From positions 1 to 39,444 of the forward strand of contig CAZNXM010000014.1 in the NCBI GenBank assembly GCA_964577145.1: a stretch of 39,444 bases of DNA, written 5' to 3'. Shown here one piece after another: positions 34,312 to 39,444 of the stretch (positions are counted from its first letter, which is position 1; every line of letters starts with the position of its first letter). The translations under genes were made by a program, and so were the position numbers. This DNA comes from MGIIa-K1 sp964577145 (GTDB taxonomy: Archaea > Thermoplasmatota > Poseidoniia > Poseidoniales > Poseidoniaceae). The notes beneath the pieces are model-generated. The model made no database searches and was not told the origin of the DNA. It worked only from the letters and a program-made list of their open reading frames with translations.

Positions 34312-35475
34312 ATGGCGGATGGTCTTACCATGGTCGGCTCGGCGGATAAACGCCCTGCTAAAATCCATGATTTGGTAAAGGCGCCAGCTAATACTCCTTG
34401 GGCGATTGAGAAACAACAATCCTGGGATGCAAAGGACCCCGCTACTGTTTACTATACTCCAGAGACATTGGCAGATGGAACCCCTACAACTGCTCTTACG
34501 GTCATCTTGCGAACCAAGGGCTGCCACTGGTGGTGGAGTAGTGGTTGTACATTCTGTGGTTACTTCAACGATACTAGAGACGATGTCACTAGCGCAGACC
34601 TTCATTCACAATGGGAGAAATCCCTAGCACGGTTTGATGATTTTGAGACCATGGGCATGGTCAAAGTATACACTTCGGGAAGTTTGCTTGAGGACCGAGA
34701 AATTCCAGTTGATTTCCAAGAGCGAGTATTGCGTGATTGTCATGAAATGGACAAAGAACTCGTCGTAGAGAGTCGTACCGAACAAATCACTGTTGAGAAA
34801 CTTGAATGGGCGACTTCGATTAATCCAAAGTTCTCGGTTGCGATTGGACTCGAAGCCTATGACGATGAAGTATTGCGGTTCCATGTTAACAAAGGCTTCA
34901 GCATCAAGAGTTGGGATAGAGCAGTAGCCAACTTGCGCCAATTCAATTTGCGTGTCAAGACCTATCTGATGTTCAAGCCGCCATTCATGAGTGAGGGAGA
35001 TGCTCTTGCCCATGGAGCAAAGTGGATCAAAGATGTAGCCGAGAGAAGCGATGAAATCAGCGTGAACCCGATGAATATCCAGAGAGGCACAGTCATCGAT
35101 CGTTTATTCAGGGCAGATGAATATCGTCCACCTTGGCTTTGGTCATTGATTCAATTAATCCACGATGTTCATTCTTTCATCCATCCGACCAATAGTGGGA
35201 ATGGTGCAGATGATCAAGTCTGCCGCCTCATCATTCACCCAACTGCTGGGGGTAAGGTTCGAGGTGCACATAATTGCGGTGCTTGCGATAGTGAAGTTGT
35301 AGCCGCAATCGAGCGTTATTCAGTTAGCGGAGATATTCACGAATTAGACGGATTGGAGTGCTCTTGCCAGAATATTTGGAAGACGGAGATTCAACTAGAT
35401 GGTAACGTTCCAGTTCCACTTGGAGTGGGCAAGGCACGTAGAGGAGATGCGCTCAGTCATCTTCGCTCACCCTGA
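34312..35475 (+). CDS. Radical-SAM archaeosine biosynthesis protein (RaSEA-like)
   Basis: A 387-residue radical-SAM protein of the MiaB/Elp3-related COG1244 type, whose archaeal members include RaSEA. RaSEA works with ArcS to make archaeosine at G15 of tRNA. The iron-sulfur cysteines are Cys71, Cys79 and Cys82 (GCHWWWSSGCTFCGY). Later signatures are VKVYTSGSLLEDREIP, ESRTEQIT, GLEAYDDEVLRFHVNKGFS and YLMFKPPFMSEGDA, and a cysteine-rich end (HNCGACDS, ECSCQNIW). GAGGT stands only 1 nt before the ATG at 34312; the second Met at 34330 is an alternative start. It follows the hydrolase gene by 35 bp. No ArcTGT or ArcS gene is present nearby. Confidence 0.85.
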   Translation: MADGLTMVGSADKRPAKIHDLVKAPANTPWAIEKQQSWDAKDPATVYYTPETLADGTPTTALTVILRTKGCHWWWSSGCTFCGYFNDTRDDVTSADLHSQWEKSLARFDDFETMGMVKVYTSGSLLEDREIPVDFQERVLRDCHEMDKELVVESRTEQITVEKLEWATSINPKFSVAIGLEAYDDEVLRFHVNKGFSIKSWDRAVANLRQFNLRVKTYLMFKPPFMSEGDALAHGAKWIKDVAERSDEISVNPMNIQRGTVIDRLFRADEYRPPWLWSLIQLIHDVHSFIHPTNSGNGADDQVCRLIIHPTAGGKVRGAHNCGACDSEVVAAIERYSVSGDIHELDGLECSCQNIWKTEIQLDGNVPVPLGVGKARRGDALSHLRSP

Positions 35476-35490
35476 CCTTTTCAGTGGTCA
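35473..35490 (+). terminator. Small hairpin after the RaSEA-like gene
   Basis: TGACC (35473-35477) pairs with GGTCA (35486-35490) across an 8-nt loop containing TTTT. The left arm includes the stop codon. The stem is short, so termination activity is uncertain. Confidence 0.3.
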
Positions 35491-35493
35491 ATG

Positions 35494-35545
35494 TTTATGA
35501 CCGCGCTTCAGGTGGACGGACTGACCCCTACGGGGTCAAGGTGAT
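35494..35545 (+). promoter_or_regulatory. Promoter, 5' hairpin and SD of the small membrane protein gene
   Basis: A TATA-like TTTATGA (35494-35500) is followed by a perfect 7-bp hairpin, TGACCCC (35522-35528), loop TAC, GGGGTCA (35532-35538). The SD AGGTGAT (35539-35545) follows with no gap, 3 nt before the ATG at 35549. A start near 35520 would put the hairpin at the mRNA 5' end. It matches the layout before 31500 in stem length, 3-nt loop and contact with the SD, although the sequences differ. Confidence 0.55.
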
Positions 35546-35548
35546 ATC

Positions 35549-35821
35549 ATGTCGAATAATACAATCTTACCTGACGTAACCGAAGGCGTTGCAGAACCTG
35601 CCTCTTCACGAGTCATTATTGTGATTCTATGCGTAGGGCTAGTGGGGCTACTTGCAATGTTCAGTAACATCTTCGGATGGGACTCACTTCCATTAATTTC
35701 TGAAATCATTCCATTGATGGGCAACCTCGGAGGCTCAGGAATCTGGTACTACTTAATCGGAATTCTAGTTGGCAGCGGAATGATTGTGGCGAACATGCTC
35801 GGAGGAGTCCTTTCGGACTGA
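35549..35821 (+). CDS. Small two-TM membrane protein
   Basis: A 90-residue protein with two membrane helices (about 22-42, VIIVILCVGLVGLLAMF, and 64-85, GIWYYLIGILVGSGMIVAN), joined by a hydrophobic loop. I recognise no family. It is the first gene of the unit that continues with the large membrane protein, 13 bp downstream. The junction reads TGAGGAGGTG, the stop forming part of a strong SD. It may be an accessory subunit of the large protein; this is inferred from position only. Confidence 0.85.
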   Translation: MSNNTILPDVTEGVAEPASSRVIIVILCVGLVGLLAMFSNIFGWDSLPLISEIIPLMGNLGGSGIWYYLIGILVGSGMIVANMLGGVLSD

Positions 35822-35834
35822 GGAGGTGTGATGC

Positions 35835-37973
35835 ATGGATACAGTATCAGTAACCGTCCTTCTACTCGTCCTCTACCTTGGAGGAATTTCCCACTATACA
35901 CAGAGAGGCCTAGGTACAATGGGAGCACCTTTCCAGCAATTGGGAATGTTCCTACTGAACAAGGCACCTGCAGGTATTGTCGACCTCTTTAACGATGAAG
36001 ATGGTCATGGTTCACGCACTTGGATGCAATTCGGAATTATCTGGCTAATAATCGCTGGAGTTCTCGGGTTCCTCCGTGCTTGGCATGTCTATGACCCAAC
36101 AGCTCTCGATTCTCTATCCAACGTTGGATGGTCTTGGGATGACGGGTCCTCAATGGATAGTGCAATTGCGTCTTCAGTCAAGACCGCACTACTCTACATC
36201 CTTGTTGGAGGCGGACTTGTAGCACATTCCCGTGCATGTGGGGGCAGGCTCGCTAGTGAGTCCAATGCTTCGATGGTTGCAATGCTGCTAACCACTGTTC
36301 CACTAGTTTTCCTAATGATAGAGTTCCTAACATCCTTAGTTGATATCGATGCTTCACTAGCCTTCTCGGTTCTTGGGATTGTAGTAAAGGTCGCACTTTG
36401 GTCGATGATGCTAGTCAACCTATTCATCACCTCGTCCAGTCGAGATGGGCCGGTTAGCGTTCCAAGTTGGTTCTTGCTTCTCGGTCTTTCCACCTATGTC
36501 TTCGGAACCATTGGCTCTTCTCTTGGGGAAGCATTGGGATGGACTCAAACCACTTGGATCTGTGATGTTCTAGTCGATGGCTGGGCCCCTATTGCGCTAA
36601 TGTTTGCAGTAGGATACCATGTTCTATCTTCGGTTACCAAGGGGCCAATCTGGTCTGGTAGCCTCACCAAGGCTAGCATGTTCTTGCTCTTCTTTACCAT
36701 CCCTCCATTCTTGCTAATGCCAACCGATAGCGATGCAACCATCTTGAGGAATCTTGCAGCTATCCTAGTAACTCTTGGAATGCTACCAGTTCTTGCAGGT
36801 GCGATCAACATGATTGCAACCATGCGCAATGATACCGCAGCAGTCGTGAAGAGCCCAGGTGCTCTTGCAGTTGCAGCAGCAGCCTTCCTCCTTCCACTAT
36901 ACGTGATACTGTCCTTCTTCTTTGGACTCAATGTAATGGTCGGAGATGGTAGCATGAGTACTCTTGCAAGTCACATGGATTCCTCGTATCTCTACACAAT
37001 TGGTGGATTATTCGCTCTTGGTGCATTATTCCACTCCTACCCGCTAGCTTCTTCCCGCGACCTTGCAGGAAATAGTTCGAACTGGGCAGTTTGGCTCGTG
37101 ATTATCGGCGGTGTTTCCTACACTGCAATCGGAATCATGGCAGGATGGGTTAGCGATGTAACTGCTGGACTTGAGGATACAGATGGCGTGATAGACGCTG
37201 CAGCCCAACTCAACTTAATCGGTGCAGTCGCATTCTATGCAATTACCATTGGATTCATTATCGCAGCAAATACAATTGTTCGCACACTGCTAGTAGGCAC
37301 TCCACGTGCAGCAGCAGCAGGCGGTTCTAGCGATATCTCGACCTATGGTTTGGTCGAAGGTTCAACCAGCATTCGTGAACTTCTTGGCCGTGGAGTCGGA
37401 CTCGACACTACTCTTGTAATTGGAGAATCAGAAGATGAGAGTGAAGGCGGATACACCGTTATCGATGTCGCAGCAGAACTCCACAACGATACTGTTGACG
37501 AGTTCCCAGTAAAGTTCGATGCAGACCTTGTAGCACTAACCGAGTGGCTTTGCGCACGTGGAACAACCACAGCACAATTCTTCGCATGGGCTGATGTAGA
37601 TGCCAGTGGCGAGATTGACCACTACGAGTTTTCAAACGCTCTACGTATCGCTGACATCGCTGACCTACCTCCATGGGACCTCGGCAAGTTGGTCGATGTC
37701 ATGGATATCAACGGCGATGGCCGTCTAAACCTTCCAGAGTTGGACATCGCTCTACTCAACATCCGTAACACCCTCGGAATCGAGTTCAAGGAGAATGAAG
37801 CTCCAGCCGCACCAGAAGCAGCAGACGATGATGACTCCGAAGAAGTGGACAAGCCATCAGACGCCGCACTTGGCAAGATGAAGAAGGCCGAACTCGTTGA
37901 AGTCGCTGAGTCCATGGGCCTCGACACTAAGGGAACCAAAGCGGTTCTCGTCGAGCGTATTTCCAAGGCGTGA
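35835..37973 (+). CDS. Polytopic membrane protein resembling a ligand-less heme-copper oxidase subunit I, with EF-hand pair and SAP-like tail
   Basis: A 712-residue protein with about 12-14 membrane helices to residue 490, then a soluble tail. The helices follow the cbb3/nitric-oxide-reductase-like subunit I pattern: GYHVLSSVTKGPIWS at 260-274 aligns with the helix VI-VII connector (usually YYxxPxxxxRPxYS), and a late GALFHSYP with GAxYYxxP. At aligned ligand positions I see Val245 for the CuB His, Met295-Pro296 for the His pair, and Met381-Asp382-Ser383 for the HxH. The tail has EF-hand loops DVDASGEIDHYE (587-598) and DINGDGRLNLPE (624-635), an acidic linker and a SAP-like helix pair (KAELVEVAESMGLDTKG, about 680-712). 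Strong GGAGGTG precedes the ATG. Homology is by eye. Confidence 0.72.
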   Translation: MDTVSVTVLLLVLYLGGISHYTQRGLGTMGAPFQQLGMFLLNKAPAGIVDLFNDEDGHGSRTWMQFGIIWLIIAGVLGFLRAWHVYDPTALDSLSNVGWSWDDGSSMDSAIASSVKTALLYILVGGGLVAHSRACGGRLASESNASMVAMLLTTVPLVFLMIEFLTSLVDIDASLAFSVLGIVVKVALWSMMLVNLFITSSSRDGPVSVPSWFLLLGLSTYVFGTIGSSLGEALGWTQTTWICDVLVDGWAPIALMFAVGYHVLSSVTKGPIWSGSLTKASMFLLFFTIPPFLLMPTDSDATILRNLAAILVTLGMLPVLAGAINMIATMRNDTAAVVKSPGALAVAAAAFLLPLYVILSFFFGLNVMVGDGSMSTLASHMDSSYLYTIGGLFALGALFHSYPLASSRDLAGNSSNWAVWLVIIGGVSYTAIGIMAGWVSDVTAGLEDTDGVIDAAAQLNLIGAVAFYAITIGFIIAANTIVRTLLVGTPRAAAAGGSSDISTYGLVEGSTSIRELLGRGVGLDTTLVIGESEDESEGGYTVIDVAAELHNDTVDEFPVKFDADLVALTEWLCARGTTTAQFFAWADVDASGEIDHYEFSNALRIADIADLPPWDLGKLVDVMDINGDGRLNLPELDIALLNIRNTLGIEFKENEAPAAPEAADDDDSEEVDKPSDAALGKMKKAELVEVAESMGLDTKGTKAVLVERISKA

Positions 37974-37979
37974 TGATGG

Positions 37980-39254
37980 ATGCGCATAGGTTTGGTCGGC
38001 AAGCCGAATGTCGGCAAATCGACCTTCTATTCAGCAGCGACTCTCGCTAAAGTCGACATTGCAAATTATCCGTTCTGTACGATAGATCCCAATGTTGGAG
38101 TCGCCTTTCTCGCCGCACCACAACCATGCCCCTGTAAGGACCTCAGAGCACGTTTAGAGGCTGATGGACGTATGGAGCCAGTCAGTGATGACGATGCTCG
38201 AAAGGGTAGCATATGCGAGCCTCGCACAGGTTCGTGCATTGGCCATGTCCGTCTGGTGCCAACTTTCCTTGTCGATGTAGCAGGATTGGTACCAGGTGCA
38301 AGTGAAGGCAGAGGTCGAGGCAATGCATTCCTCAGTGACTTAGCAAATTGTGATGCTCTAATCCAAGTTGTAGATGCAGCTGGATTGACCGATATCGAAG
38401 GCAATCCCATTGCCGCAGTAGAAGATGTAGAATCTTCACTCAAGCAAGAAGTTGAATTCCTAACCGATGAATTAGATGCCTGGATTGGCGGCCTCCTTCG
38501 TGATGGTTGGAGTCGTGGTGCACGTAGAGTGCAAGCCGAAGGCGACAAGGGATTCACCTCATTCCTCCATGAGCGTTTCACCGGCTTAGGTGCAACACTT
38601 GGCCATGTATTGGGCGCAATAGATGACTTCCGTAACCAATGGGGAGATGTCGATACACCTTGGATGTGGGAAGAGATGCGCATAGACTCTCTCGCCTTGC
38701 ATCTAAGGAGCCAATTATTCCCAATCCATATTGCAGCGAATAAGGCCGACTCTGCCAAAGGCACTCCTTGGGACGCCATTTCCTCCAATGGAATGGTCGT
38801 GCCAACAATGGCCGATTTCGAGTTAGCACTTCGCAGGGCTGCACAAGGAGATATGATCGACTACAGCCCAGGTGCAGATAGTTTCGAAGTCGCAGAAGGA
38901 GCAAACCTCAATCCCGCTCAAGAAAACGCCCTCAACGCGATGAAAGACAAGCTTTCAGCATCAGGAGGTACAGGTGTGGCAACCCTCCTCAGTGAAGTCC
39001 TATTCAATGCACTCGCGCACGTAGTAGTCTATCCAGTAGCCGATGAAGGCTCATGGAAAGATGGCGAAGGCAGAATCCTGCCCGATGCCTTCGTAGTTCC
39101 AGATGGTATCGAGGCCAAGGCACTAGCCTACAAGGTTCACAGCGATCTCGGTGATGGCTTCATTCGTGCAGTTGATGCAAGGACAAGGAGAATTGTCGGG
39201 GCTGAGCACGAGTGCAAGGACAATGATGTCATCAAAATCCATGCAAAGTCCTAG
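37980..39254 (+). CDS. OBG/YchF-like GTPase with TGS domain
   Basis: A 424-residue P-loop GTPase of the OBG/YchF class (COG0012). G1 is VGKPNVGKST (6-15), a switch segment follows, G3 is DVAGLVPGASEGRGRGNAFL, and the NKxD equivalent is AANKADS. The C-terminal TGS domain runs from PDGIEAKALAYKVHSDLGDG to NDVIKIH. A Cys pair (CPCKDL) and CEPRTGSCIG lie in the N-terminal insert, common in archaeal members. The start is 6 bp after the preceding stop, in the same direction, so it is probably co-transcribed with the oxidase-like gene. The nucleotide preference (ATP or GTP) is not clear from sequence. Members bind ribosomes; the role here is inferred. Confidence 0.92.
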   Translation: MRIGLVGKPNVGKSTFYSAATLAKVDIANYPFCTIDPNVGVAFLAAPQPCPCKDLRARLEADGRMEPVSDDDARKGSICEPRTGSCIGHVRLVPTFLVDVAGLVPGASEGRGRGNAFLSDLANCDALIQVVDAAGLTDIEGNPIAAVEDVESSLKQEVEFLTDELDAWIGGLLRDGWSRGARRVQAEGDKGFTSFLHERFTGLGATLGHVLGAIDDFRNQWGDVDTPWMWEEMRIDSLALHLRSQLFPIHIAANKADSAKGTPWDAISSNGMVVPTMADFELALRRAAQGDMIDYSPGADSFEVAEGANLNPAQENALNAMKDKLSASGGTGVATLLSEVLFNALAHVVVYPVADEGSWKDGEGRILPDAFVVPDGIEAKALAYKVHSDLGDGFIRAVDARTRRIVGAEHECKDNDVIKIHAKS

Positions 39255-39275
39255 CCATCATGGATTCAAAAGCAT

Positions 39276-39444
39276 CTATTCACGAGATCTGAATTCCAGT
39301 AATAGACTACGAATTCGAGTATCGATTGCCGAGATATTACAATCCTTACGAATGTAATCAACTGTACGCACGATACTCTTCAGTACATCTGATGGGGCAT
39401 TGATGATATATTCCAACAATTCAGCATCATCCACCTTTCTTCGA
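39276..39444 (-). CDS. C-terminal end of an unidentified gene
   Basis: An open frame runs from the window edge to a TAG at 39278-39276, encoding 55 residues: RRKVDDAELLEYII, then NAPSDVLKSIVRT, ending LLLEFRSRE. It looks helical and charged. It is convergent with the YchF-like gene and 21 bp from it. Too little is visible to name a family, and the gene start lies outside the window. Confidence 0.6.
   Translation of the reverse strand, partial: RRKVDDAELLEYIINAPSDVLKSIVRTVDYIRKDCNISAIDTRIRSLLLEFRSRE

Noticed and set aside
37860..37973. SAP-like tail as evidence of a chromatin protein
   Set aside because: The domain follows about 12 membrane helices and two EF-hands; it may bind nucleic acid, but SAP-like helix pairs are short and the call alone does not support a chromosomal role.

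Overview
The window is archaeal. It carries an MCM replicative helicase, GatE (archaeal tRNA-dependent Gln-tRNA amidation), two Pth2-type peptidyl-tRNA hydrolases, Trm1, a RaSEA-like archaeosine radical-SAM protein and a PAC2-family protein. Several large secreted or membrane proteins have acidic, Asn/Thr-rich or beta-propeller ectodomains. This mix, with moderate GC, dense packing and GGTGA-type Shine-Dalgarno (SD) sites, suggests a planktonic Thermoplasmatota lineage such as Marine Group II (Poseidoniia). That placement is inferred from gene content and style; no marker phylogeny was run. I see no rRNA, tRNA, CRISPR array, insertion sequence or prophage.

Layout. Positions 1-1962 (minus): a four-gene operon (winged-helix-like protein, pentapeptide-repeat protein, hotdog thioesterase, membrane protein cut by the window edge). 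2226-7172 (plus): a 1385-residue FG-GAP/fibronectin-type surface protein and a PAC2-family protein. 7118-11387 (minus): purM and trm1 in tandem, a zinc-ribbon membrane protein and an esterase. 11504-19802 (plus): a tight run of mcm, gatE, a propeller-DUF4430 membrane protein, an ECF-type S component, two tandem pth2 genes and a threonine aldolase. 19796-20728 (minus): a secreted thioredoxin-like protein. 20831-29382 (plus): a two-gene AddAB-like helicase-nuclease operon. 29312-29941 (minus) and 29993-31411 (plus): divergent methyltransferase and M20 peptidase. 31500-35475 (plus): coiled-coil EF-hand protein, phosphatidylserine/archaetidylserine decarboxylase, alpha/beta hydrolase, RaSEA-like protein. 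35549-39254 (plus): small membrane protein, polytopic membrane protein with EF-hand and SAP tail, YchF-like GTPase. 39276-39444 (minus): the C-terminal end of an unidentified gene.

Four points stand out. (1) The polytopic protein at 35835-37973 resembles heme-copper oxidase subunit I, but by my hand alignment it lacks the metal-ligand histidines and instead carries two EF-hands and a SAP-like tail. (2) The AddAB-like pair has two PD-(D/E)XK nuclease domains, each with a four-cysteine iron-sulfur signature, although archaea usually resect DNA ends with HerA-NurA/Mre11-Rad50. (3) A DUF4430-like extracytoplasmic domain sits next to an ECF S component, suggesting corrinoid or other vitamin uptake. 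(4) The two transcription units whose products include EF-hands both have a short perfect hairpin directly abutting the ribosome binding site, probably at the 5' end of the mRNA.

Genes are packed with ATGA overlaps, SD sites built on the upstream stop codon, and convergent 3' overlaps of up to about 70 bp. No intergenic stretch exceeds about 185 bp; the longest is 2044-2225 (263 bp if the later start at 1962 is used for the minus-strand gene), a divergent promoter region.
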